From Paenibacillus sp. (GTDB lineage: Bacteria; Bacillota; Bacilli; Paenibacillales; Paenibacillaceae): a DNA stretch of 64,000 bases. The notes beneath the pieces were generated by a model that was given only the letters and a program-made list of their open reading frames with translations, was not told where the DNA came from and did not search any database. The translations under genes were made by a program, and so were the position numbers. The stretch lies in contig JAFWEX010000022.1 in the NCBI GenBank assembly GCA_017512705.1, forward strand, positions 1-64,000, read 5' to 3'. Within the stretch, counting starts at the first letter, position 1, and each line of letters opens with the position of its first letter. Shown piece by piece: positions 15,787 to 24,383 of this stretch.

Positions 15787-18120
15787 ATGCTGCTGAGAAT
15801 GCTGAGAAACGACTTGATGAGGAAAAAAGGAATTACGGCGGCCCTGTTTATTTTTGTTCTGCTCGCTGCATTGCTGGTATCTTCTGGTTCTCGAATGATC
15901 ATGGAGCTGACGAGTTCCATACAGTATCTGTTCTCTGAATCGAAGACACCTCATTTTGTGCAAATGCACGCTGGACAGCTGGATCAGGTCCAAGTGAACA
16001 CCTGGGCCGAAGGAAATGCAATGGTTGAACAGCATCAGATTGTCGAGATGGTCAATATTGACGGAGCTAACCTGTATCTCGGGGCTGAGTCCGAGAAAAA
16101 TACCGTCATGGATATTGATCTGGTTACACAAAATCAGCAATTCGATTATTTGCTGAATCTGAACAGTGAAATTATCCAGGTTCGTGATGGTGAGATCGCT
16201 GTGCCCGTGTACTATTTGCAGCAGAATAAACTAAATATCGGAGACCAGGTTCGGATCAATAATGGGGCGTTTGAGCGTTTATACACCATTGTTGATTTTG
16301 TGCGTGATGCACAAATGAATCCATCTGTCGTGCACTCCAAACGTTTTATCGTAAGCCCGAATGATCTGAATCAATTGAAGCAGGGTGTCGGAGAGATAGA
16401 ATATCTCATTGAGTTTCGTCTGCACGATCCCGCCAAAACGAGTGAGTTCACTCAAGCCTATCAAAATGCAGGGCTTCCTAACGCTGGCCCAGTAGTGACC
16501 TATGGTTTGTTCCAGCTGCTCAATGCGATGACAGACGGAATTATTGCAGCCGTCATTATTTTGGTCAGTCTCGTACTGATTCTTATTGCGATGTTATGCA
16601 TTCGTTTTACCATGCTCGCAACCATTGAAGAGGATTACCGCGAGATCAGCGTGATGAAAGCCATCGGTATTGCGGAGAAGGATATCAAGCGGCTCTATCT
16701 GGTCAAATATGTGTTTATGGCCGGTTTGGCTTCCATTCTGGGATATGTAGCTTCCATTGGGGTGAATCAGGTTTTTGTATCTAACATTATGCTGTATATG
16801 GGGAAAGCACCGGCTACATTACTGCATTTCGCCGTACCTCTGCTTGCAGCGGGTTTGATATTCACCATGGTTGTCCTATTCTGTCGTGCCGTGCTTCGTC
16901 GTTTTCGTTCAATCTCCGCAGTGGAAGCCCTTCGTACCGGAAGTTTGGGCGATACCAAGATTGTGCGGAACCGTCTAAGACTGTCTCGTAATCGCTGGTC
17001 TTCCGTGCCTATTTTCCTTGGACTTAAGGATGTGGTGCAGCGTGTGAAAATGTTCCGTTTGTTATTATTCGTGTTTATCGTCAGCTCTTTTATTATGATT
17101 GTGCCACTTAACTTTTTGAATACACTGCAGGCGCCGAGCTTCATATCTTATATGGGGGTAGGGCAAAGTGATATTCGAATCGATCTTAGGCATACCGACG
17201 ACGTAGAGCAACGTTATGCCCAACTGCTTAACGAGATTGAGAATGACGCAGATGTTCAGAAATATTCACCTCTCGTAACGAGCCAGTTCAAGATTCGTAA
17301 TGGCGAAGGTAGCTACGATAATCTCAGCGTGGAGAGCGGAGATTTCAGCATTTTTCCTTTGTCATATCTGAGCGGGGACGCACCAGCAACAGATCGGGAG
17401 ATTGCTCTATCGGATGCGAGCAGCAGCGAACTCAAACTCAAAACAGGGGATCAGTTGACCTTGCTGGTGGGAGGTAAAGATCAGGTGATGACCGTCAGTG
17501 GCATCTATCAGGATGTGACCAATGGCGGAAAAACAGCGAAGGCACGATTACCTTACAACAAGGAGAGTGTGCTGTGGTATGTCGTCAGCTTGGATCTAAA
17601 AGATCGTGGAGTCATGGCTAGCAAAATTGCAGCGTATGAGAAAGACTTCTCACCGGCACGTGTAACGGACCTTCAAGGTTACTTGAATCAAACACTTGGT
17701 GGCACGATTCAGCAATTGAAGCTGGTAACCACTCTGGCACTGACCAGTGGAGTATTCATTTCCATTTTGATTACCTCACTGTTCCTACAGATGATGGTCG
17801 CCAAAGATAACAATGAAATTGCTGTATTGCGAAGCATCGGTTTTGCTTTATCCAAGATCAAATTGAAGTATGTCGTGATGTCATTAGTTATCCTGATTGT
17901 AGGTGTCGCGGCAGGCACAGTCTTATCCAATACACTGGGGCCAATGCTGGTTAGTGGCATTATGTCCTCATTTGGTGCCTCAAAGATTGTATTTGTGATT
18001 GATCCGGTGCAGTCGTATGTGCTCTGTCCATTGCTACTGGCAGGAACGATCATCATTACAGCCTGGATCAGCATTCAGTCGATTCGGGAAACTAGCATTT
18101 CGAAAATGATTGTGGAATAG
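15787..18120 (+). CDS. FtsX-type ABC transporter permease with two FtsX domains
   Basis: A 777-residue membrane protein. An N-terminal helix (about residues 15-37) is followed by an extracellular domain, three helices (about 245-375, with VMKAIGIAEKDIKRLYLVKY), a second helix and extracellular domain (about 420-630), and three more helices (about 645-765, with VLRSIGFALSKIKLKYVVM). This is the duplicated FtsX layout of lipid or peptide extrusion and MacB-like exporters. The partner ATPase follows after 15 bases. GGGAGGAG lies 12 bases before the ATG, and an out-of-frame ATG at 15777 lies nearer to it, which may lower translation. Substrate unknown. Confidence 0.9.
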   Translation: MLLRMLRNDLMRKKGITAALFIFVLLAALLVSSGSRMIMELTSSIQYLFSESKTPHFVQMHAGQLDQVQVNTWAEGNAMVEQHQIVEMVNIDGANLYLGAESEKNTVMDIDLVTQNQQFDYLLNLNSEIIQVRDGEIAVPVYYLQQNKLNIGDQVRINNGAFERLYTIVDFVRDAQMNPSVVHSKRFIVSPNDLNQLKQGVGEIEYLIEFRLHDPAKTSEFTQAYQNAGLPNAGPVVTYGLFQLLNAMTDGIIAAVIILVSLVLILIAMLCIRFTMLATIEEDYREISVMKAIGIAEKDIKRLYLVKYVFMAGLASILGYVASIGVNQVFVSNIMLYMGKAPATLLHFAVPLLAAGLIFTMVVLFCRAVLRRFRSISAVEALRTGSLGDTKIVRNRLRLSRNRWSSVPIFLGLKDVVQRVKMFRLLLFVFIVSSFIMIVPLNFLNTLQAPSFISYMGVGQSDIRIDLRHTDDVEQRYAQLLNEIENDADVQKYSPLVTSQFKIRNGEGSYDNLSVESGDFSIFPLSYLSGDAPATDREIALSDASSSELKLKTGDQLTLLVGGKDQVMTVSGIYQDVTNGGKTAKARLPYNKESVLWYVVSLDLKDRGVMASKIAAYEKDFSPARVTDLQGYLNQTLGGTIQQLKLVTTLALTSGVFISILITSLFLQMMVAKDNNEIAVLRSIGFALSKIKLKYVVMSLVILIVGVAAGTVLSNTLGPMLVSGIMSSFGASKIVFVIDPVQSYVLCPLLLAGTIIITAWISIQSIRETSISKMIVE

Positions 18121-18135
18121 GGAGGCATAACCAAT

Positions 18136-18903
18136 ATGACTACCATACTAGAAGCTAGAGATGTGAATAAATCCGTAGCGATTGGCGAGAATGAAGAACA
18201 TCGTATTCTGAAAGATATTAATCTACAACTCAAAAAAGGAGAGTTTGTCTCCATTATGGGCCCATCCGGTTCGGGTAAATCCACCTTGCTCTATAACATC
18301 AGTGGCATGGATCAGATCACTGCAGGCAGTGTGTTTTTCAACGGCAAGCAGATATCAGCATTTCCCGAGAAAGAGCTGGCAAGTCTGCGCTTGACCAAAA
18401 TGGGTTTTATTTTTCAAAACATTCATCTGCTCAAAAATTTAAATCTGCTCGACAACATCATCCTTTCTGCTTATCTGGCTAAAAAGAGCAACCGGGACAC
18501 GATTAACAATCGTGCAATGTCATTAATGAAAAAAATGGGAATCAATGAATTGGCTGAGCATAACATTACCCAAGCTTCAGGGGGACAGCTGCAACGGATC
18601 GCGATATGCCGGGCTTTGATCAACAATCCGGATATTCTGTTCGGAGATGAACCTACCGGAGCGCTGAATTCAAAATCAACACATGAAATCATGGATATTC
18701 TGGGCGATATTAACGCAACGGGAACAACAATTTTGCTCGTGACTCACGATGTTAAAGTTGCAGCCCGCTCGGAACGAGTATTGTTTATGATGGACGGTAA
18801 TCTGGTTGCAGACAAACGTATGGGTAAATATGTGAAAGAACGAGAAGATTTGAAAAGCAGGGAAAGTCAATTAGGGCAATGGTTAGTAAGTATGGGGTTC
18901 TAA
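18136..18903 (+). CDS. ABC transporter ATPase (LolD/MacB type)
   Basis: A 255-residue ATP-binding subunit with Walker A GPSGSGKST, signature ASGGQLQR, Walker B ILFGDEPTGALNS and H-loop LVTHDVKVA. The DEPTGALNS form is typical of ATPases partnering FtsX-type permeases. It follows the permease gene closely with a GGAGG site. The C-terminal tail after about residue 230 is charged and poorly conserved. It would drive mechanotransmission-type export by the upstream permease. Confidence 0.93.
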   Translation: MTTILEARDVNKSVAIGENEEHRILKDINLQLKKGEFVSIMGPSGSGKSTLLYNISGMDQITAGSVFFNGKQISAFPEKELASLRLTKMGFIFQNIHLLKNLNLLDNIILSAYLAKKSNRDTINNRAMSLMKKMGINELAEHNITQASGGQLQRIAICRALINNPDILFGDEPTGALNSKSTHEIMDILGDINATGTTILLVTHDVKVAARSERVLFMMDGNLVADKRMGKYVKEREDLKSRESQLGQWLVSMGF

Positions 18904-18927
18904 CCATGGATTATCATGATTAAAATA

Positions 18928-18942
18928 GACCGACAGTCGGTC
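18928..18942. promoter_or_regulatory. TetR-type operator before tetR
   Basis: GACCGACAGTCGGTC is a perfect palindrome around a central A, 21 bases before the TetR start. The half-site is typical of AcrR/QacR-like TetR regulators, so it is the probable autoregulatory site. Confidence 0.75.
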
Positions 18943-18963
18943 AGTAGAGGGGAGGCCTCACCG

Positions 18964-19599
18964 ATGAGAGTGACGAAAAATCCGGAACAACGCAGAAACG
19001 AAATTCTCGATGCTGCCGAAATGTTGTTTATGACCAAAGGCTATACGAAAGCAACCATCATGGATATTCTTGAGGCTTGTGACATCGCAAAAGGTACGTT
19101 TTATTATTACTTTCAGTCCAAAGAAGAGGTCATGCATGCGATCATCACGCGTTTTATTACCAGTGGTGTCGCTGCAGCAAGGCGTATAGTGTCTGACCCG
19201 GAATTAAGCGCTTATGAAAAGATTTTTCAGATTATCACGGCCCAAAATCAGCCTGACGAGCGAAAGCTAGGTGTAATTGAGCAGCTGCACGATGTCCAGA
19301 ATGTGGAGATGCACCAAAAGAGTCTTGTTGAGACGGTGCTGCAATTAAGTCCTATTTTGACTGAGGTAATTGAGCAAGGTATTCAGGAGGGGGTGTTTCA
19401 AACATCAACTCCTCGGGAGAGTATTGAATTTTTGCTTGTTTCCTCTCAATTTATTCTGGACCAAGGTATCTTCCAATGGGAGGCAGAGCAGTACGAGAAA
19501 AAAATTGAAGCTTTTGCAGGGATCATGGAACGTGTTCTGGGGGCGGAACCAGGAAGCTTTACTTATGTGACTCAGTTATATTTTCCACATCAAGCTTAA
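18964..19599 (+). CDS. TetR/AcrR-family transcriptional regulator
   Basis: A 211-residue one-component repressor. The N-terminal helix-turn-helix contains RRNEILDAAEMLFMTKGYTK and DILEACDIAKGTFYYYFQSKEE, and the rest is a helical ligand-binding domain. The ATG at 18964 follows GGGGAGG and a 15-base palindrome, so it probably represses its own gene and the MFS gene that starts 18 bases after its stop. Whether it also controls the upstream thioesterase/ABC genes cannot be read, since the strong promoter at 14806 lacks this palindrome. Confidence 0.92.
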   Translation: MRVTKNPEQRRNEILDAAEMLFMTKGYTKATIMDILEACDIAKGTFYYYFQSKEEVMHAIITRFITSGVAAARRIVSDPELSAYEKIFQIITAQNQPDERKLGVIEQLHDVQNVEMHQKSLVETVLQLSPILTEVIEQGIQEGVFQTSTPRESIEFLLVSSQFILDQGIFQWEAEQYEKKIEAFAGIMERVLGAEPGSFTYVTQLYFPHQA

Positions 19600-19617
19600 T
19601 GGGAAAGAGGGTAGAGG

Positions 19618-20961
19618 ATGGAGCAACATTTTATAGAAAACAGGGTAAACAAGTCATTCCGTAAATTTCTGATCGTCTGGTTCGGGCAACTCATCTCGAT
19701 GATTGGTATCGGACTGACTGCGTTCTCCCTGGGAGTATATGCCTTCGAAAAAACAAATACGGCAACCAGTGTAGCGATGATTACGTTATTTACGTTTCTA
19801 CCCAACATTTTGCTCCGCCCGATCGGAGGTGTGCTGGCTGACCGTTTTGACCGCCGTACGATGATGATTATTGGTGACCTTGGCTCGGCAGCTGGTTTGG
19901 TTTTTATCCTGTCTATTATGCTGACGGGGGATATTCAATTGTGGCATATCTATGTAGGCGTGGCGTTCAGTTCGGTATTCTCAGCGTTGCAAAGCCCAGC
20001 ATACAAAGCGTCAGCGACAGACCTGCTGGATAAGGATCAGTTCTCCAAAGGCAGTGGGCTTGTGCAACTCGCAGAATCCTCCAAGTTTTTATTTTCGCCA
20101 ATTATCGCAGGTATTTTGCTCAGCGTTACATCGATTGAAGTCATTATGATGATTAATATTGCGACGTTCCTGATTGCCATTCTGGCCGTACTCGTTATTC
20201 GCAAGAGCATGAAGGTGGAACGGGAAGACAAAGACGATCGCAACTGGATGACCGATATTCAGGAGGGCTGGAGAGAGGTTGTGACCAACAAGGGCGTACT
20301 GTTACTCGTAATTATCATCTCTTTGGTCACCTTCTATCTCGGGTTTCTGGAGACGCTCATTGGCCCGATGCTGCTCTCATTCACCGATGCCAAGACACTC
20401 GGAACATTTCAATCCGTTAGTGCCATCGGCATGTTAATCAGTAGCTTGTGCATCGGTATTTTTACAATGACCAAGAAATATGCCAGTGTTCTGGTTGCAG
20501 GGCTAGTTATGTGTGGTCTTGCGTTCTCCCTGCTGGGCGTTTCCACGAATATTTACTTTATTATCTTTGCAGGATTTCTGTTCCTCTCATCACTTCCGTT
20601 TGTTAATATGAGCGCAGATGTATTGGTGCGTAACAATATAGCGAATGAAAAGCAGGGGAGAGTGTGGGGCATTATCGGTATTTTGTCTCAACTTGGCTTC
20701 ATTATCGCTTACAGTTTAGCTGGATTTTTGGCAGACCATGTGTTTAATCCACTTCTGGTGGAGGGGGGAGCACTGGCATCATCCGTCGGTCAGATCATCG
20801 GAATCGGCCCGGGCAGAGGCATCGCTTTCCTGTTTATCATTGCAGGTCTGTTCGTCATTCTGATTGCACTTGTCACGTCACGTCTGAAAATGATCAAGTC
20901 ACTAGAGCAGAGCAACGATATCGCCTCACCTCCCGATGTAGGCGGACTCGCTCATGATTAG
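19618..20961 (+). CDS. MFS exporter
   Basis: A 447-residue major facilitator protein with about 12 helices. It starts with FLIVWFGQLISMIGIGLTAF and carries the loop 2-3 motif GGVLADRFDRRTMMIIGDL, typical of the enterobactin/macrolide-exporter-like MFS_3 group. A proton-driven efflux role for a drug or secreted metabolite is likely. It is translationally close to tetR and ends before a long hairpin terminator. The substrate is unknown; one possibility is the same compound handled by the neighbouring ABC exporter. Confidence 0.9.
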   Translation: MEQHFIENRVNKSFRKFLIVWFGQLISMIGIGLTAFSLGVYAFEKTNTATSVAMITLFTFLPNILLRPIGGVLADRFDRRTMMIIGDLGSAAGLVFILSIMLTGDIQLWHIYVGVAFSSVFSALQSPAYKASATDLLDKDQFSKGSGLVQLAESSKFLFSPIIAGILLSVTSIEVIMMINIATFLIAILAVLVIRKSMKVEREDKDDRNWMTDIQEGWREVVTNKGVLLLVIIISLVTFYLGFLETLIGPMLLSFTDAKTLGTFQSVSAIGMLISSLCIGIFTMTKKYASVLVAGLVMCGLAFSLLGVSTNIYFIIFAGFLFLSSLPFVNMSADVLVRNNIANEKQGRVWGIIGILSQLGFIIAYSLAGFLADHVFNPLLVEGGALASSVGQIIGIGPGRGIAFLFIIAGLFVILIALVTSRLKMIKSLEQSNDIASPPDVGGLAHD

Positions 20962-20989
20962 TATGATTATATCGTTATCGTAATCAAGA

Positions 20990-21067
20990 CAGCCCTCGTC
21001 TGATGCATGTAATCCGTTCTGAATATCAAACGGTGCACATGTCGTTCAGTCGAGGACTCTTTTTTCA
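20990..21067 (+). terminator. Long hairpin terminator after MFS gene
   Basis: CCTCG and CGAGG arms with imperfect inner pairing (TGATGCATGT against ACATGTCGTTCA) are followed by TTTTTTC. Confidence 0.6.
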
Positions 21068-21117
21068 AAAAAAATCCAGGGGTGTTATTATCTTGTGTTA
21101 AACGGCTTCAATCCAAC

Positions 21118-21942
21118 CTAACCTTTCACTGCACCGGAGGTCAGACCTCCGACAATGTACTTCTGCCCGATGAGGAATACGATCAGCACGGGCAGCGAGG
21201 TGAGCACGATATCGGCACTGACGAGATTCCATTTGGCACTGAATTGTCCGAAGAAGTTATAAACAGCCAGAGTCATAGGCCACATCTCCACCGTATTCAG
21301 CATATAGAGCGGCGCAGTGAACTCATTCCAGACACTCAGAAAATTCAAAACAAATACAGTCACCAGCACCGAGGTTAACAAAGGTACGATAATTCGAAGG
21401 AATAACTTGATTCCGCTGCATCCATCCATGATTGCCGCTTCGTCCAATTCTTTCGGAATGTTGCCGACAAATGCATAGGTGATGAACAGGGAGATTGGAA
21501 TTCCCATCGCGGTATAGAGCAGAATCATGCCCAAGTGGGAGTTGATCATACCTAATGATTTCATCACTTCCATGAGCGGAATGTAATTCAGCGGCAGCGT
21601 AATGCCCAGGATCAGAAAGAAGTACAGGAACTTGCTGAGCCTGGAATGATTGCGGGATAAGGTGAACGCAGAGAATGCCACGACAAATACCAGCAGTAGA
21701 GATGAGGCACCAGAGTGCAGCAGACTGTTGAGAAAGGAACCACCCAAGTGTCCCTGCTCGTAGACGATTTTATAATTTTCAAACACAAATTTCTCGGGAA
21801 GGGTAAGCTTGAGTACCTTGGATTCCGCGTCTGATTTGAATGAATTTAACAGGATGACGGCAAATGGAATCAGTACAACCAGACTTAATAGCCAGGCGAG
21901 TATATTTAATGACAGAGAGGCAAGTCTTTTACGCCATTGCAT
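21118..21942 (-). CDS. Carbohydrate ABC transporter permease (MalG type)
   Basis: A 274-residue inner-membrane permease of the CUT1 sugar importer class with six helices. The EAA loop reads IPKELDEAAIMDGCSGIKLF, and the C-terminus KYIVGGLTSGAVKG is typical of MalG-like subunits. AAAGGTGG precedes the ATG, and the gene begins one base after the partner permease stop. No ATPase gene is present, as is common for CUT1 importers in Bacillales, which share an MsmX-type ATPase. It ends convergent with the MFS gene. Confidence 0.93.
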   Translation of the reverse strand: MQWRKRLASLSLNILAWLLSLVVLIPFAVILLNSFKSDAESKVLKLTLPEKFVFENYKIVYEQGHLGGSFLNSLLHSGASSLLLVFVVAFSAFTLSRNHSRLSKFLYFFLILGITLPLNYIPLMEVMKSLGMINSHLGMILLYTAMGIPISLFITYAFVGNIPKELDEAAIMDGCSGIKLFLRIIVPLLTSVLVTVFVLNFLSVWNEFTAPLYMLNTVEMWPMTLAVYNFFGQFSAKWNLVSADIVLTSLPVLIVFLIGQKYIVGGLTSGAVKG

Positions 21943-21943
21943 T

Positions 21944-22828
21944 TCAGTATTCCACCTTTCGGTTCATCAAACGAATGATAAAAAATGAGATCATCGCCAT
22001 GATGACAAAGAGAATGGTGGACAGGGCGCTCCCGAGTCCCCAGTACCCTTTGGCAAAAGAGGAATAAACGGCTGTGTTAATCACATCTGTTGCATTGCCT
22101 GGACCACCGTTGGTCAGTACATATACCGCATCAAAGACACGCAGACCATACGTAATATTGAGCACTGTGGCAATGGTGATGGTGGGCATCAGCATTGGGA
22201 TGGTAATACGAAACAGCTTTTGCATAAAGCCCGCACCATCTATGGATGCAGCTTCATAATAATCCCTTGGAATAGCGAGCAGTCCCGCGATAAACAGCAC
22301 CATAATATACCCCATGCCTTTCCAGGTATCCACAGCCATGATAGATGGCATGGCCCAAGTGAGCGAGCCCAGCCAGTTCTGGGTCAGTATATCAAGGCCA
22401 ATGGAACGCAGGGTAACATTAACGAACCCGTTGTTTGGATCAAGCAGGCTTTTGAACACGAGACCTACAATTAGAAAAGATAATACTTGTGGTGAAAAGA
22501 TGATCATCCGATGCCAATTGGCGGCTTTGACACCGCTGACCAGCAGCAGGGCCAGGAACAAACCCAGAACGGTTTTGGCGATGGATGTAACCAGCGTAAA
22601 AAGCACTGTATTTTTAATAAATAGCAGATAGGTTGGATCACCTGTCAGAATGGTGCGGAAATGCTCCAGACCGATAAAGTTTTTCTCTGAACTATAGCTG
22701 TTCCAGTCGGTAAAGGAGTAATAGATGCCCAGCAGAGCAGGAGTGACGATGAACAGTATATATAATAGAATTGCGCCAGATGAGAAATACCAAGGATAGA
22801 TTTTGTTCGCATTCATAATCCGTAACAC
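21944..22828 (-). CDS. Carbohydrate ABC transporter permease (MalF type)
   Basis: A 294-residue permease with six helices and the EAA loop IPRDYYEAASIDGAGFMQKLF. It partners the MalG-type subunit. A GTG at 22828 is preceded by AGGAAGGA, while an ATG at 22816 gives the more usual N-terminus MNANKIYPWYF; both are possible. It lies 64 bases downstream of the binding-protein gene and within the same minus-strand operon. Confidence 0.92.
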   Translation of the reverse strand: MLRIMNANKIYPWYFSSGAILLYILFIVTPALLGIYYSFTDWNSYSSEKNFIGLEHFRTILTGDPTYLLFIKNTVLFTLVTSIAKTVLGLFLALLLVSGVKAANWHRMIIFSPQVLSFLIVGLVFKSLLDPNNGFVNVTLRSIGLDILTQNWLGSLTWAMPSIMAVDTWKGMGYIMVLFIAGLLAIPRDYYEAASIDGAGFMQKLFRITIPMLMPTITIATVLNITYGLRVFDAVYVLTNGGPGNATDVINTAVYSSFAKGYWGLGSALSTILFVIMAMISFFIIRLMNRKVEY

Positions 22829-22892
22829 CAGTCCTTCCTGTGCAAATGAACAAGCGGGTAGTCCCCGCCTGATGTAAAGTATCTGTTGCCTG

Positions 22893-24194
22893 TTACTGCC
22901 ACTTCTCGTCCTTCAGCACCTTAGCTTGTTCAGCGCGCCGTTTATCAATATTTTGCAGGATTTGATCCGGGGTCTGCGCTCCGGCAAACATGCCTGACAA
23001 GTCTTTGCCGATGTCCATCCACTGTGGATCAATATATTTCACAGCAGCCTGCATGACCGTGCCTTTCTCATGTTTCTTCTCATAATCAATATAGTCTTGT
23101 GTCAGCTTAGGTTCGATCTCCGGCCAGCAGATGGTCAGATTTCCTTCGCCCCCGTCAAACACCTGCTGCAGATGATCATGCTCCGTAATCCACCGGAAAA
23201 ATTTCAAAACTTCTTCGGGATGTTTACTGTTTTTATTGCCAAACATGGCAGCTGAACCGCCAGGATTTACGCCAATCGTCTGATTGTCTCCCCATGGCAT
23301 CACGAAAAATCCCATATTATCCTTCATTGCCGGATAGGCTTCGGCTACTTCCTTTTCCGTGCCTGGAACTCGCAGCAGCATCGCTGCTTTCTCCTGACCA
23401 AATGCTTCAATACCTGCTTCCACCGTATTGGATAAAAAGTCTTTGCCGAAATAGCCGAGATCCGCAAATTCCTTTAATTGTTCGATCACCGTCTTCAGTT
23501 GGGTCAGATCTGCGACCTTCATCTCATTATTATTGAGTTTCTCGTAGGTTCCTGCGGCCTGTTGCTCGTAATTCGGCCCGGTTTCGAACAATGGCAGCAC
23601 TTGATACCAGCCGCTCGCCGGGGCTTGATAGAATGGAATGATATCTTTATCTTTGATTTTCTGGCTGATCGCTTTGAATTCGGCATAGGTCGTAGGTGGC
23701 TCAATGCCCAGATCAGCAAAGATGCGTTTGTTATAATACACATACCAGATTTTCGTAGGGGCAAAAGAAACCCCGTATACCTTGTCGTTATGACTTACAG
23801 TAGGCAGAATCTCTTCTGACATCCGGCCTGTAAACTCTTCATGGGTCAGATCAATGGCATTTTCTTCTGGTCTGACATTGGCTGGCATGCTCAGCGGATC
23901 AACATCCACATTGAAAATATCCGGAGCTTCACCAGAAGACAGCTTTACCTTGATCAGATCACGCCACTGCGCGTCAGGCACCACCTGAAAATCAATTTTG
24001 ACGCCCGTTTCCTGCTCGTATTGCTTCGCCATCGTCTGCATAATACCGGTTCGCGGAATACCGGATTGGCTTGTGCCAAAGGTCAACGTGACCTTGCCAT
24101 TTCCTTCTGCACTTTTCTCCGAGTTGCAGCCGGCAAGCAGCAGGATGGAAAGAAGAAGCACAGTTGTCAGCGAAAAAAGAAATCGTTTTCTCAT
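22893..24194 (-). CDS. Extracellular sugar-binding lipoprotein of CUT1 ABC importer
   Basis: A 433-residue lipoprotein with the signal RKRFLFSLTTVLLLSILLLAGC; the lipobox is LLAGC. The two-lobe solute-binding fold of family 1 follows (VTLTFGTSQSG; IWYVYYNKRIFADLGIEPPT; GNKNSKHPEEVLKFFRWI). It would capture an oligosaccharide. AGGGAGG precedes the ATG at 24194. Two cre-like boxes stand upstream, and a YesM/YesN two-component system is encoded divergently, the usual arrangement in which the system senses and induces uptake of a plant polysaccharide fragment. Confidence 0.92.
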   Translation of the reverse strand: MRKRFLFSLTTVLLLSILLLAGCNSEKSAEGNGKVTLTFGTSQSGIPRTGIMQTMAKQYEQETGVKIDFQVVPDAQWRDLIKVKLSSGEAPDIFNVDVDPLSMPANVRPEENAIDLTHEEFTGRMSEEILPTVSHNDKVYGVSFAPTKIWYVYYNKRIFADLGIEPPTTYAEFKAISQKIKDKDIIPFYQAPASGWYQVLPLFETGPNYEQQAAGTYEKLNNNEMKVADLTQLKTVIEQLKEFADLGYFGKDFLSNTVEAGIEAFGQEKAAMLLRVPGTEKEVAEAYPAMKDNMGFFVMPWGDNQTIGVNPGGSAAMFGNKNSKHPEEVLKFFRWITEHDHLQQVFDGGEGNLTICWPEIEPKLTQDYIDYEKKHEKGTVMQAAVKYIDPQWMDIGKDLSGMFAGAQTPDQILQNIDKRRAEQAKVLKDEKWQ

Positions 24195-24232
24195 GTTGAA
24201 ACCTCCCTGAAATTCGATCATATAATCACTTG

Positions 24233-24259
24233 CGTAAACGCTTTATGTAAGCGTATTCT
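24233..24259. promoter_or_regulatory. Two cre-like sites upstream of sugar-binding protein gene
   Basis: CGTAAACGCTTTAT and TGTAAGCGTATTCT overlap by one base and match the CcpA consensus TGWAARCGYTWNCW at about 12 and 13 of 14 positions. They lie 40-65 bases before the binding-protein start, fitting catabolite repression. Confidence 0.6.
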
Positions 24260-24383
24260 TATGTGGATAACTTTACTTGGAATACCGAATGGGCTCAATA
24301 GACAAAAGCGTTCTTTGGGGTGGACATTTTCGAAGCCATCGTAGAAACGCAAATGATAATGAAGATGATAACGGAGGTATGGA

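Noticed and set aside
15004-20961. Complete NRPS or PKS cluster suggested by the type II thioesterase
   Set aside because: No adenylation, condensation, ketosynthase or carrier domains occur anywhere in the window.
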